A stretch of DNA of 64,000 nt, from positions 1,612,001 to 1,676,000 of the forward strand of contig JBBPUQ010000005.1 of NCBI GenBank assembly GCA_038501195.1. Reading direction: 5' to 3'. Shown one piece after another: positions 11,504 through 23,286 of the stretch (within the stretch, counting starts at the first letter, position 1; every line of letters starts with the position of its first letter). The notes beneath the pieces were generated by a model. The model did not search any database and had not been told where the DNA came from. It saw only the letters and a list, made by a program, of their open reading frames with translations. A program made the translations under genes and the position numbers. Source of the DNA: Nemania diffusa. Its lineage: Eukaryota; Ascomycota; Sordariomycetes; Xylariales; Xylariaceae.

Positions 11504-13891
11504 ATTGGTGATGGCGCAGTTTGTATATAAGATTTGGCGGTGCAACAGGAGTCTTGTATCTATATGGACGGCATAAGCGTTGATTTGTATATATGTATTT
11601 TTCTTCGGTACGCTTTTAATAGCAATAGTTTGAGGGCTGGAGGAGCAACACAAAGGATAGGACTTAGCAGACAGATAGGAACAAAATATTCAATCACGTA
11701 TCAAATGTCTCTATGCTGACAAGAGCGCCTCGCAAGACTTTAGGTAGGCGGTCGACCTTTCTGAGCATCTCCTACTTTCCCTCTCCTACATGCGTCGCTC
11801 CTTCTCGTCTACTACTGAGAGGTAAGTGTTGCCGTGTACCTGTAGACGCAACAATGTACCTACATGTACATGCCTCCTACCTCCTATATGTACATACATG
11901 TATGTAGGTTAGGTACGTACATATGTATGTAGGTACCATCTCGACCATTCACTGCCTTTGGCGCGTGTATAGCGGGTCACATGATGTAGCAAACAACGAA
12001 GGTAATACTTGGAGACCATTCCTTCTCTATTGCCTGCCACCAATATATCTCCTCAACCTGACTTCCTACCAATCAGGTAATGTAATGGTCAAAATTAAAG
12101 GTCCCGTGTCTTCTCATTGAGCCAGTTCGGCTCGTAACGCACGGTAAAGCATAGAACACGAGAGGCTATCGTTATTGGTTGCATGGGCGTCTAGCTTCCA
12201 CATGGTAATAATTAAATAGGTACTCAGTATACAGCTACAAAATCATTGGTTGTTATAAACCAGGTATTTCGATACTTCTTGTATTCTGTATGTTACTGCA
12301 AGCTAAACCGCATCATTCTAGGCCGTACAATAACTTCGGCAGTAGTTCAAGTGCCTAATAAAAGAGATGTTTGCTATGCTACCTGCCATGTATTAGAAAA
12401 CTTGACTCGTTAGTTGTATTAACAAGAACATGTTGCCTGCTTCTTCCCGACCATAGTACTTCAACTTAGAAGTAGGAATGACCACTCCCTATGAATTAAG
12501 ACTTGCTAGAAGACAATATGTGTATCTAGTTTAGGTAGCTTGTTTGGTTAATTAGTGGTAGGTTGCATCTGGAAGTCTTGCTCTAGGTTGTAACTGTGAC
12601 TTGTTCATGAGGTAAACTAACACAGTGGTGGTTATACTACGACGTTACTCAATTCATATAATTACTTTTACAATTACTACGTTAGGAACTCCTTGCTAGC
12701 TCCTACATGAGCAAACATCCGTAATTGTTGAACAGAAACCCTCTCATCATCTCAACCCTCTCCTACCTCTTCTATTCCCCACAACCTTCTCTCTCTCCTA
12801 CTTCTACCCTCCCACCTCTTCTCTTCCACCTCTACCCTCCTACCTCTCCTCAAACCCTTCTTCTTCACCTCTCGTTTCCCTCAGCAAATTTTCACAAGCG
12901 ACTGACAATACAACACCATACACAAAATATTCCGAGTCTTGAGACGTAAGTTCCCCGTGCAAGGGCGTACTTCCTTACATCTAGTACAATATTTATGAGA
13001 CGCAACTCCCAGCACAGGCAGTAGGACCCTAACCACCAACATCCATCCTTCCTTGAACAGGAACAATCCTTCCCTCTCTAGCACTTTCTTGCATGTCCCC
13101 CATCCCCGTATCCCTCCGTCGCCAACCTTCACCTAGCGTGCGATCCTAGTCACCACACTCTCGATCTTGTCGCCATCATTGGATCTACTCGATACCATTC
13201 CTCGGCGTAATCGAGATTTTTGGATCGCAGGCTTTTGGTTCCGCGTATTGTCCTCAACCTCGCAGACTTACAATATCTCTTTCTTCCCCCAAGCCCCCAC
13301 CCCGAGCAACCAAGCAAAACAAACACTCAGCTTCAAAGCGTCCAACTGTGCAATTCCCAACTCTTGCTCTGGACCTGGCGCTTGAGTTTAATGCCCCATC
13401 TCCCATCTCCCATCTACTTCTCTACTCTTGTCATCTTCGAAGGCTCTTTCCTCAGTCTGCCTGAGGCCAGCCGAGATTGCATTAGCGGCGATAACTATCG
13501 CAGAGTAGTCTTCAGAAGAACCAGCCGGCGTGCTTGACCTAGCATCAAGTGAGCTTACTTCTCTGCCGCTGTACAACAAGAACATCCAGTCGCGAAACAC
13601 CAGGAATACTAGGTATTTGTTGATATACTGACATGGAAAGTAGAGTATTGTTTGCTGGTTAAGCTCCCGTTACATTTTGTTGATTGAATTCTGTCTTCCA
13701 TATTGTAAGTCTCGCACCCCCTATTCACTCGATGCGATGTGGCTTCATCGAAGAAGTCATCATGTGCATGGCTGTAGGGAGATCTTGTGAGAATAATTTA
13801 CTGATATTCCTGCTTTGCAAGGCCGAAACCGCACCTACCTTCTAAGATCACCAACAAGACAATCAAGGAGGTTTTAAACAGCGAGCTAACC
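11504..13891. other. Intergenic region with palindromic microsatellite and pyrimidine-rich tract
   Basis: About 2.4 kb without a supported coding exon. 11855-11937 is a dense run of TACATGTA and GTACCTAC units on both strands that could fold back on itself. 12725-12890 is strongly C/T-rich on the plus strand, typical of fungal core promoters and leaders. From about 13822 onward the sequence stays open in the frame of the next gene. A good donor (GTAAGT, near 13705) and an acceptor (AAG at 13820-13822) suggest at least a 5' leader intron for that gene. Confidence 0.5.
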
Positions 13892-16087
13892 ATGTTAGCC
13901 GCTCGAGAGGGTAAGAAGGGCTTTCGAGCCAGGGCCCAAGCTACCTTGAGAGGTCTCACTATTGATACAAAAATAGCCCAGGAGTCTTACTGGGCTGATA
14001 ACCCAAGCATCGCTATCAGAGGAAGCCCAAATGGCAGATCATCTCTGTTGAGTCGTCGCGAGAATAAGAAGAACTCACCAAGCAAGGCCGACTCAATGGG
14101 TCTCGCCGCTGATACTCAAAAGGCTGGGAACACTGGGTTCACGGCCGAGAATAGACTTGCTCGGAAAGCTAGCCACGCCGATATTCCGAGACTATCCGAA
14201 GCCATGATGAATAGGAACTGGCGAAACCCTCGACGACCTATCGAGGGCAGTTCTTCCGACATGATGGAATCTCTCTGGTCAGCGCCGCCAGAGCAGTCGA
14301 AGTTCCCTGATGACATCAAGACTAAGCCTCGGCGCGAAGATGAACATGAAGTTGTCGACTATGACCGCGGCCTTAAGCGGGTCGCATATCGATGCAGAAG
14401 ACCCGAGGATGTGAAGCCTGAGCTCGTTCCCTATACGCGAGCTGATAGCGTGAGCGCCGACCTTTGCCTCTCGGCGCCTGCTACCAAGACGGAATTTTCT
14501 GCCGCCGAGATAGGAACCGAGGAGCGCTCCTCAAAGTACGACCCTAGTGTCTTTCAGCCTTCTGTCAAGACTGTAGTTCTGCTTAATGATATGGCGCCCA
14601 CTCAACGTGCGGGATACGAGATGATTCTTAACTGGGATGAACACCATGCTGACCTGATGAGGGGCAAGCGCGGAGGCCTACAAGACTCCAGCTCTGTCAC
14701 GAGAGTCTCCCTAGTTGACTCTCCTCGGAGCTGGGATGTTGTCGAGTTTCCTTATGCCGAAATCCGGCCTGTTAAGGGCGACAAGAAATTTGAGACTGGT
14801 CTTAGTAATGTTGAAGAGACAATTAGAAACCAGCTGTCTGCCCTCGTGGTACCTCAATCGGCGGGTTTGCCCCCGGCTTACCTCAGAAGAGAGTACGAGG
14901 AAAGACAAAAAGAAAGACGAGAGACAATGGCTCTCGCTAGATTGACTATCGAAGAACGCGGTCGTCGGTTCGCTTCGGCATCTGGGCAAGAATCATCGGG
15001 TACTACAGTTTCTGAAAGCCCTCAGTTTACAGACCTGCTCGGAAAACTCAACAAATTGTGTGCCCCACGTATTCGCGCGTTCACTGTAAGTGACAAGGAC
15101 GATGCCAATGACGCTGGCCGCGAACATCAGACTCAAGATGCCGCGAATAACGACTGTCTGCGTAGCCTATCAGGAGACTCGGGTATTAGTGGTCTGTCCT
15201 CCAGGGGCCGAAAGAGATCCTCAACGTTGAATCCTCAGGCGGTTGAGTTCTGTTGCCCCAAACAGGAGAAGCAGCAGTTGCCAGTTATCAACGTATCTGA
15301 TTCGGATCGGGTTCAGCCTGCCAAGAAGACTCCAAGCCCCACGGTCCCGACTCAGGATCCAACTCCGGCCCCGACTCAGGATCCAACTCCGGATCCAACA
15401 ACTCCGGATCAAACTTCGGATCCAACTCCGGATCCAATTCGACGGCTAGAGACGCGTGTAGCAGAATTAGAGGCCCAGCTAGCACGACAGGGATCTAAAA
15501 AGGTGCAGTTTGCACAGCCGAAATGGCCTAAGGGAAACAAGATGAACAAAACACCCTACGGACCTGGAGGTTACGGCTCTATGGCTCCTGGTGGAAGCCC
15601 TCACCATCCCGCAATGAATAACGGTATTCAGGGTCCCGGAGTCTATCAATCTGCCCCTACGGCTCCGCCTCATCAGACATTACCCGGCTTTCCGATGGGA
15701 GCGGGAGGAATGCATCCAAACCCTATTCCAGGCGTAGGTCAGACCGCACCGGGATTTCCCCCGAATGGAATGCCAAATGGCTTTGTTAATCAATTCAACT
15801 CACCGCCACCAATGGCTCCTCCCTTCCCAGGCTACGGAGCTGGTGGGCCACCTAAGCCTGCTTTAGGCACACCTCTCTGGGTCAAGAGCATGTTTGGCCC
15901 CAAGCCCGTTTCTAAGCCCGACCGTCCATTCCGTCCTGGAGATTGCGTGCAGGCAACACGACAGCAAGAATACGAGGAATACCTCGAGCATCTCCGAATC
16001 ACTGATCCTTCTTACGCACAGAGGTGCAAACAGCGACAGGCCCGCCGCGCCGACCGTCAGCGTTCCGGGGCACAGAAGGCGATGTGA
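13892..16087 (+). CDS. Uncharacterised, largely disordered 731-aa protein
   Basis: Single long frame, 731 aa, with no family I recognise. The first 60% is charged and Ser-rich, with helical basic patches (EYEERQKERRETMALARLTIEERGRR). Residues about 485-518 are a low-complexity repeat of TQDPTP/DPTP units, followed by a short heptad-like stretch (RRLETRVAELEAQLARQ). After that comes a Gly/Pro/Met-rich segment (about 555-665) and a basic C-terminal end with EYEEYLEHLRITDPSYAQRC. It has no membrane segment and no signal peptide. The start shown is the first ATG. The frame is open for 23 more codons upstream, to an acceptor at 13822, and reads like protein (RPKPHLPSKITNKTIKEVLN), so the true start could lie in an upstream exon that I could not find. 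Confidence 0.75.
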   Translation: MLAAREGKKGFRARAQATLRGLTIDTKIAQESYWADNPSIAIRGSPNGRSSLLSRRENKKNSPSKADSMGLAADTQKAGNTGFTAENRLARKASHADIPRLSEAMMNRNWRNPRRPIEGSSSDMMESLWSAPPEQSKFPDDIKTKPRREDEHEVVDYDRGLKRVAYRCRRPEDVKPELVPYTRADSVSADLCLSAPATKTEFSAAEIGTEERSSKYDPSVFQPSVKTVVLLNDMAPTQRAGYEMILNWDEHHADLMRGKRGGLQDSSSVTRVSLVDSPRSWDVVEFPYAEIRPVKGDKKFETGLSNVEETIRNQLSALVVPQSAGLPPAYLRREYEERQKERRETMALARLTIEERGRRFASASGQESSGTTVSESPQFTDLLGKLNKLCAPRIRAFTVSDKDDANDAGREHQTQDAANNDCLRSLSGDSGISGLSSRGRKRSSTLNPQAVEFCCPKQEKQQLPVINVSDSDRVQPAKKTPSPTVPTQDPTPAPTQDPTPDPTTPDQTSDPTPDPIRRLETRVAELEAQLARQGSKKVQFAQPKWPKGNKMNKTPYGPGGYGSMAPGGSPHHPAMNNGIQGPGVYQSAPTAPPHQTLPGFPMGAGGMHPNPIPGVGQTAPGFPPNGMPNGFVNQFNSPPPMAPPFPGYGAGGPPKPALGTPLWVKSMFGPKPVSKPDRPFRPGDCVQATRQQEYEEYLEHLRITDPSYAQRCKQRQARRADRQRSGAQKAM
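15345..15445 (+). repeat. In-frame tandem repeat coding for DPTP/TQDPTP units
   Basis: Imperfect repeats of CCGACTCAGGATCCAACT and CGGATCCAACT type lie inside the 731-aa frame. They encode a Pro/Asp/Thr-rich linker just before a short coiled coil. Copy number in such tracts often varies between strains; that is inference here. Confidence 0.7.
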
Positions 16088-17481
16088 TAACCTGGGGAAT
16101 GGCTCGGTTCGCGGGATTTCCGATAGACGACGAAGAAAGGAGACGAGAAGGCTAGAAGCCCCACGAGTTGGCGGCGACGCCTTGGTCTTTTCACTTTCTT
16201 TCCACAGCGATTAGATTAGAGCGACAACACATTTTCTCCTTGCCAGCATACATATAGTACCAGGGCATCACGGTCATGCTGAACTGAAACTTTCTCGAGA
16301 TAGTTGTTAATCTGGCCGGTTCCGACAAGCTTGTTTCTTTGCGTATTTATATTGCTTTTCTTTTCTCTGCTTTCTTTCCTTCCTTTCTTTTCTTTTTCGT
16401 TATTACCACAAGCACAGACACGGGGAAGAAGGATAGCCAGCCATGATTCTCATTGCACATTTCGGCCCGGACTGGAAAATAAGCGGATGATACCTTGATA
16501 CTGAATAGGAGTAAGGCAGGTTATAGCCGTTGCAAAGGAGAGCATTCGCGAAAGTTTATTTGCGGATACTGGCCATAGGAAATATAATAGCTGTCTAATT
16601 GCTCATTAGACATTAAATCAGAACTGAAAGGACTTAAGACTCTCGGTTGTGACTATGAATCGCCATGCTGTAATGCGTAAGCTGTGAGGTGAGCTTTGAA
16701 GCTGACTATAAAGTAGCGCCTAGGTAGCGATGTTCGTAGGCCTATTCATTAGTCAGACTAGTTGCTACACCTGTATCTATCCTGTTTGGCCCTCTTACGT
16801 AGTCTAAAAGTATAGGTAGTATTGAGCTGGAGATGTATTGATGGTGGATGTCTCGAGGATCATACGGTGTTGTATATGTGAATTTCGTACATTATCTAGG
16901 ATTCTAGGTAGATACCTCCTAAAGTAGGTGCTTGGGGGAAAGACAGTAGTATAACATACAGTATGTAAATTCTACGCACTGTACCCCCGCTAATATGCGT
17001 ACCTACCTACCCCAGCAGGCTCCCTAGTCTGGGTATACCCCTCCAGCGCGTGTCCGCGTCAAGCAAGCTTCCCGTAAACCAAATTTAGCTTCACTTTTAT
17101 TGTAACAACTCTCGAGCGCTAAGCCATACCTACTACGATTCCGACTACGACAACTTGTATAACATCATCTAGTTTTCCAATTCTTAGTCGTAGCCACTCC
17201 TATTTATCTCATTAGGTGACCAATATCATTTCGAACTGCCTCGCCTAAGTAAAATTAAGATGCCATTTTACAGATAGAGCTACCTAGCTTTATCTCTCTC
17301 CCGTGAGCGCTTGGGGGCTAGGTATTCTCTTCTTTAAGACTTACCAAGCCCTCTTTATTCTTACCTGTGGTATCTCTACACGCAAGCATTTTTTTCGATT
17401 TACGAAGCTCACGAATCTCGACCCTTGAAATACTATCCTCCCTATCGTCTTCGCACACGCGCGCCGGGCCATCTACCAAAG
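16088..17481. other. Intergenic region upstream of MED1
   Basis: About 1.4 kb with no coding exon I can support. A T/C-rich stretch lies at 16330-16410. The microsatellite-like TACCTACCTACC occurs at about 17000. The segment before MED1 (17280-17480) is C/T-rich, as expected for a fungal promoter and leader. Confidence 0.5.
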
Positions 17482-19549
17482 ATGTCGACCCCGATGCGCC
17501 ACGGCCCTTCTCAGCAGGGTCGCACCCCGTCCCAGCATCCGGCAGCCGCGCCGACGCCTCAAGCCTCGACGCCTTTTTCTACATCGCAAGCGGTCGCTGC
17601 TCTGTCCCCTCACGGTCCTCGCTCCTCGCCTCAGCAACTCAAGAAGTCTCCCGCAACGGGCATGCTCCCTTCCGGCATCATGTCAAACCAACCCGGGAAC
17701 CCGCCCATCAACTTCGACAGCCCTTCTGCCGCGGCTGCACTGGGTCTCGACATAAATCTGGATAATATTAGCGTGGGAGGTCTGGTGGGTGGTGCAAATC
17801 GGTCTGACGAGGACGATCGGAAAAAACGGATGGATGCTGTGATCGCGGCTCTATGGGTAGGTTCGGTCTCAGCGGTCCCTCCCTCGTCTAAGCTCACATA
17901 ATGTCTAGGCATTCGACGCGGGGAGAACAAGCAACGACGGACTCGAGAGATTGGCGGTTCATGTTGGCTTAGAGTGCCTCTGGGAGCCCGCTGGCACTGG
18001 CACTGAAAACGACAAGATGCTGATCATGGCGGGGCGTACCATGTGTGTCGAAATAAGTATTAAGAATCACGTTGTCTACCATGCCTCGTTATCGTTTAAT
18101 GAACCGTCACCGAGACTTGATAAGCATATTGAAAAGGCGTCAGCGATACTTTTCAAGGATCTGGCACTCGGTCCTAGCGAGAGCCAGCTTACCAAGAAAC
18201 TATCCAAATTCAGGACCAACCTCGAGCGCCTGGCGATGCTGGATAGACTGAGCGTCACGCCAGGTCTCAATTGCCACGAGGCTGTTGCGGGTATGTGGGA
18301 GAGCCTGGAGATGCTGCATAGGTGGGATGTCCAGAGACTGCGTGAAGATCCTACCTTAAGTGACAGGTCCGAAGAAAACCTCCGGGTTCTTGCGCTTTGT
18401 AGTCGGCATGGTTGCCCACTTATGCATGCGAGAGGCCGCGTCGGTCTTACCCTCGATTATTGGAAGCAGTACCGTAATTACAGGTCGACAACGATAGAGA
18501 GCGAAAAAGGGAATACGTGGGGCATACTCATTGACTGCGCGTCTACTCATAACATGAATATGGTCTACACCCCAGTCCGTGTTTCCGACAAGTGGATAGG
18601 TCCCAACTTGGTCAAGACAAACCCAACAGCTGATGAGATCATGTCCGCTACGGGGCCAATTCTAGACTGGCTAGAACCACCCAATACGTTGCTTCAGCCC
18701 ACCGAAGAGATCAAAGCCGAAAATGGATTAGATATGACTGGGATTCCGGTACCGAAGCCTGTCGATGTCGTCTTCATGGCTACGTTCAACCCGCCAGTCG
18801 TCGTCACCCATGGTGTTGCGATGGAAATCTACAAGATATCTGCCTTCAACGCCCCATTATCTAGCAGTACCTTTGATAATCTCCTATTCCCTGTTAGCGA
18901 GGGTGCAAACTACGATCCAAGCGAGCCTAGAGTTCTAAGATCTATGCGGACAGTACCCGTGTATCTTGATGCCCTTAAGGGCCGGACTAAACCTACACCC
19001 AAGCTCCACAGCAATACATTGCTAGTCGACAAGCCGGTATACGGTCAAGTAGTGACCCATGTACCAATCTCCCATCCGAAGGAGCTGACGATGATGCTCC
19101 CTATGCTACGGCAGTACGCATTCTTCTCCCTACTACTTGCCAATAGTTTCGAGCAGCAGGAAGGGACATCGTCGATTGTTTCTGAACCTAACGAGCGTAC
19201 ATCAACTTTGCGCACGACGGATCGAGAGTTCGGAGACTGGATGTGTAAAGATAGGGGTGAAACTTCTCCTGAGAGACTAAAGGTCGACATAGTTTTGTCT
19301 GCACACCCAATCCCCCGACTCCAGCTAGTCTTTCCTTTCAGACAAACTGCGGCAATGGTCAATATTGAGATCCAGCTGGATGGCAGGGTTCACATCGTGT
19401 CTGACAATATCTTTTCGGACTCCGAAAGCGAGCTTTCTCAATCCAAAGGCAAAGGAAAGCTTCTCACCAGGAAGGAATTCGCCGAGAAACTCGAGGTTTG
19501 CGAGAATATCGGTATTTGGGTGGAGTTTATTAAGCATCAACTTGAATAG
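17482..19549 (+). CDS. MED1: Mediator of RNA polymerase II transcription subunit 1
   Basis: Model: exons 17482-17856 and 17909-19549; 671 aa, a usual length for filamentous-fungal MED1. The N-terminus is low-complexity Ser/Pro/Gln, with the family hallmark SPHGPRSSPQQLKKSPAT followed by NFDSPSAAAALG. The conserved MED1 domain begins at the exon junction (DGLERLAVHVGLECLWE) and continues with EISIKNHVVYHASLSF, RLRED and CPLMHARGRVGLTLDYW. Med1 belongs to the Mediator middle module and relays activator signals to RNA polymerase II in the nucleus. An in-frame ATG exists at 17425, but family members begin near the chosen one (MSTPMRHG). The 52-nt intron has clean GTAGGT..CTAG borders. The gene looks intact. 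Confidence 0.93.
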
Positions 19550-20445
19550 AAGAAAGCATCATGGTATTTGGCGTCTCTGAGTTGTGCGAAGGGCTTGCGG
19601 AGGCCTTTATTTAAATACAGTACTGAGCGTTGGGTAGCATTGATATCCTGGCTTGATGGCGTTTACGTGAACAATACGTGGACAGGGGTTGTAACTTCAT
19701 TCCATGCAGCTCATGGGTAGGCGCAAAGGGGTGGTAGCAACGTGAATTGAGGGGTTTAAGTCAATCTGAGGGGCATGGATCGACGGTACTTACTCTTCAC
19801 ATTTACCCGCAATGGAATAGCTAGATTCGGTACAGATCAGCATCCATTAGCCTGGATAACAGATTCTCGTTGTACATTGAAATTCCCCCGGTTTTCATGT
19901 GCTCCAGTTGGATAATCAGTACTGTGGGAGCTTCTCAAACATATCGCGATTTTCACAAGCAGATATTCTGGCAAAGATCTCAAGAGAGCGTAGTTGTATT
20001 GACTGCCACGATGGTCATCGTCATGGTCAACGATAGAGAGAGTGAGTGTTGCGCTTCATGCCCCCCTGCCCTATTTTTCTGGTCCTCCATACCTTTGTTA
20101 TTCATGCCCAAGTCCCGCTGGTTTGAATTCTGGTCCCCTTTCATTTCCGTCCCGTCATTTCCCGCGTTCAACCCTAAACCATCCCCGTCCATGAAATCCA
20201 TCGTGAAGCGCATCGTGATTCGAAGGAGAGAAACAGACTCGCGCCCCGCGCCCAAGACGAAACCCTGACTGCTCGTCTGCAGATGCACCCGGAAGTTGCC
20301 GTACCGGAACTCGCTGCCGTCGTCGGATTTGGAGCCGCCGAGGAAGAAGAGCCCGGTGATGAGGGGGGCGTTGTGGTTGTCGGCGTCGCTCAAGGCGGCG
20401 GGGGCAGCGCAAGACTGCCCGTGCTGCTGGCCGGAGCCGCCGCAC
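19550..20445. other. Convergent intergenic region between MED1 and the 89-aa gene
   Basis: The 3' ends of MED1 (+) and the 89-aa gene (-) face each other here. A long minus-strand open frame crosses 19980-20561, but it overlaps the conserved last exon of the 89-aa gene in another frame and ends in low-complexity Ser/Leu/Thr, so I treat it as untranslated 3' DNA. No terminator motif is evident. Confidence 0.5.
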
Positions 20446-21177
20446 CTAGTAAAGCCCCACGAGGATGTCGCCGCGGACGCGTGCCGTGAGGTGGACCTCG
20501 GCCTCGAGGTCGAGCTTGATGCCAACCATGAGGGCGGCGTTCTTGAGCTTGCCGTCGTCATCGACGGGGCCCTTGAGGAGGTTGCCTGTTGATGGTCGAC
20601 TTTGGTTAGCCGTCAGTTAACCAGCCAGTCTGGCAGATGTGCCATGGCCTCAATGCTTTTGTGGTAGTGGTGGTGGGGGGATGTTTCGGGTTTTGGAGTC
20701 GCTCCGGCGGCGGACTCCCAAAAGGTCCGAAGCTGAGAAGAGCGGTGGGTGAGGTGAGGGAGGGGAAACAGATGCTGTGCAACTCAAAGGAGCGGAGAGG
20801 GTGTCACTTGGGGTATGACCAAGCGATCTGGGAGAAGGAAGCGGGCGATGTCCGCGGGAGGATCATGGTGCAGGGAAGAGGGTGTGAAGAAAGGCTGAAT
20901 GAATGTGGCGTCGAGGCTGCATGTTCAGCCAGACGCCCCGAATTATGCTGTTCACTTACCAGTGGGAGAGTTGGCACGTCCAGAGAGACCGGGCATCGGG
21001 AGGCCGCTAGTGGACAGGGCACCGTCGTGGCCGAATCGGTCACCTCGGTCGAGAGCGGTGGGGGGAGCGGTCTTGACGCTGTGGAGGCGCGCGTGTTAGT
21101 GGATATATGACTTGCTTTTTGCGCCAGAGACCGGCAGCTAGCGCGGAAGCGGACTAGGCAACTTACGGAGAAGCCAT
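20446..21177 (-). CDS. Small conserved-looking 89-aa protein
   Basis: Model on the minus strand: exons 21177-21167, 21078-20960, 20585-20446; 89 aa, too small and too split to appear as a single frame. The first exon is only 11 nt (M-A-S and part of P). The donors are GTAAGT in both introns. The N-terminal half is polar (VKTAPPTALDRGDRFGHDG, LSTSGLPMPGLSGRANSPTG). The C-terminal half looks folded: NLLKGPVDDDGKLKNAALM, then VGIKLDLEAEVHLTARVRG and a DILVGLY end. The alternation of hydrophobic and charged residues suggests beta strands. The pattern resembles a small fungal protein family without known function, recalled only loosely. The second intron is long for this window (374 nt). Confidence 0.75.
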
Positions 21178-22417
21178 TATGATTGTTGGTTCGGGTAACT
21201 TCGGTGGAAGTGGTGTAAGTCGGAGCGTAGAACGCTTCGGTTTGCGCTTCAGAGATCGAGCTGGAGATAGCTTGGGAGATTCCGGTACGCAATTTGCGTG
21301 ACGGGAAGAAACTCGAGGCGGAGTAGGAGGTCGAGAAAGCTTTTTCTTCTTTTTACCAGCAGGTCCTGTGCTGATATGCGCAATTTGCTGCGGTGATAGA
21401 GGCAGAGGTGATGGCTGAGAGTCCGTTGTGTCTGTTGTTGATGGAACAAAAACTATCCTGATGGACGACGCTGTCGGCCCTCTTTATACATCTCGAGCAT
21501 CGTGCTGAGATGTGAAAAGGCTCATACGCAGTACGCACTCGTTGCCGGACCTAACCTGACGCTGCTCCCTAGTTTCCGTTGTGTACCTATCTCGCGCTCA
21601 ACTCTTACGTGTTGTCGCTGCAGGACGAGCGTCGAGACGCCTGAGTGTGAACGCCTACTGAACGGCTACAGTGCCATCGCTTGCCCATTCCGAGGCGCTC
21701 ATTTGGCAAACTTTGCCAGATTAGGATCGCCATCGTACGATCGAAAGCATGCCATGTAGTCGCTGAATCGGACGGTTCCGTTTAGGTGACACGTTGCCGT
21801 CCCGAGATACAGGGCCGATCCTCGTCTAGATTATGCTTCGTTGTCAGTCATAATACCGGCCAATAACGCGGGACTATGGATACGGGGGTGAATTACGGAT
21901 ACTACGGATGACTATGCCCGCCCTCTTTGCCGCGCTCCATGCGAGATCGACCTGCTGTCGAGGAAGGCCGGCCCCCCCCCTCGCTGCCGGATTACAAGGT
22001 GGATCCTTGTATATGCCATCAGCCGCACATATTATAGGGGGTATAGAAGCAGAGATGCTTAACCGGCATGAGATGGAGGTTTGTGCAGCTAACGCGCAGC
22101 AGCGCTCGTCCATGCTAGCGTAATCCCTCACGTTTGCTATTTTCAGAATTTCCGTTGGCTATGTATGTACCAAGAGGTTGGGATCGAACGACATCGATCG
22201 AGTCCCAGGTTGTGGCACCGAGCTAAACGGGCAGATGCTTCCGACGCGCAGCACGCTGTCGTGTGTTACCCCTGGACCATGATTAATCACATCGCAGAGC
22301 AAAGCAATGCCCGCGACTAGATAGCTTGCATTACATAGAGTTGCTCTCCATTCACATCGAATAAGCGCCTATCTAAACCTTGGAGACATCGCCAGAGAGC
22401 GGAGGTCAAGCGACAAC
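21178..22417. other. Divergent intergenic region with a tRNA-Lys-like relic
   Basis: Shared upstream region of the 89-aa gene (-) and the 261-aa gene (+), 1.24 kb. On the minus strand, 22232-22217 reads as the 5' end of a lysine tRNA (GCCCGTTTAGCTCGGT) and 22189-22180 is a perfect B box (GTTCGATCCC). The interior is about 9 nt too short and the acceptor strands do not pair, so it is a pseudogene or SINE fragment. A run of nine C lies near 21973. No coding exon seen. Confidence 0.5.
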
Positions 22418-23286
22418 ATGAGTAATGAGCTAACATTCCTTATCGCCTTCGCAACCGTCTTCGGCGCATCGGAGGCGATCAAGAACATACAGTCCGACGC
22501 GAGACGCAAGGAGCACAGGAGTCGTAAGAACAATCTGATAGTTCGGGTGCTCAAGTCATGCCAGTACAGTTCCATGCTCGAGGGTAGACGGGTTGTGCTC
22601 TCGGGCGACAAAGTACGTAACCCCCGACTCCCCTTTCCCCCTTTCCCCTAACCGAGACATAAACAGCACGACATTAACATATCGTTGCTCGGTAGCTATA
22701 CATTGATACAGGGACCCACCATGATCAGGAATTTGGACATCCCTTCGCAGGATACTATCTGCCTTACCCAGAGTCTAATGCATCCGGTCTCGTCTCCACG
22801 ATATGCGATGAACCTCCAGTGATGAACTGGATCTATGTTGACCGATGGAGCTACGAGTTGAAGTTCGGCAACCGCGCCTGGGCGGATGACAACTGGCCTG
22901 TGCCCTGGGACTGCTCGCGTCAAGATCGCAGACTCACATTTGGTGGCTGGGAGGGATTCTTGGCCGTTAAGGAAGGCAACTTCTGGGCCCTGTATTTCGA
23001 CATAGACGAGGACCACCTGAAAACCAAGGTGCCTGAGGGCACCCCAGTGCTGGAGATCGAGCTGCTGCGGGTAGAGATGCGACTCCCCAAACCGCAGCCG
23101 CCCCCCCAGAAGGAGGAGGAGGAGGACAAGGACAAGAAGACAGCCGAGGGCACGGCAGATGCCAGTGGCGCTGATGGTGTCAACGAGCAGTCAGGTCCAG
23201 ACAAGGCCGACGGCTCGAATAGCCAAAACGGGGTATACGCGACTCCTCCCCCTGAGGAGCCATTGGAGTCGCCCCCAGTAGATTGA
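22418..23286 (+). CDS. Uncharacterised 261-aa protein with N-terminal hydrophobic segment
   Basis: Model: exons 22418-22612 and 22696-23286; 261 aa. The N-terminus (residues 5-18, LTFLIAFATVFGAS) is hydrophobic and could be a signal anchor, followed by a basic stretch (DARRKEHRSRKNN). The middle, about residues 70-165, appears globular and Trp/Tyr-rich (GYYLPYPESNASGL, MNWIYVDRWSYELKFGNRAW, FGGWEGFLAVKEGNFWALYFD). From about 175 the tail is disordered, with a poly-Pro/poly-Glu patch and a Ser/Asn/Gly stretch ending in LESPPVD. The reading frame runs smoothly across the 83-nt intron. I do not recognise the domain; the composition fits a conserved fungal hypothetical protein. Confidence 0.75.

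Noticed and set aside
19980..20561. 193-codon minus-strand frame
   Set aside because: It overlaps the last exon of the 89-aa gene in another frame and ends in low-complexity Ser/Leu/Thr.
20637..21110. 157-codon plus-strand frame
   Set aside because: Antisense to two exons and the long intron of the 89-aa gene; Gly/Arg/Val-rich, without a recognisable fold.
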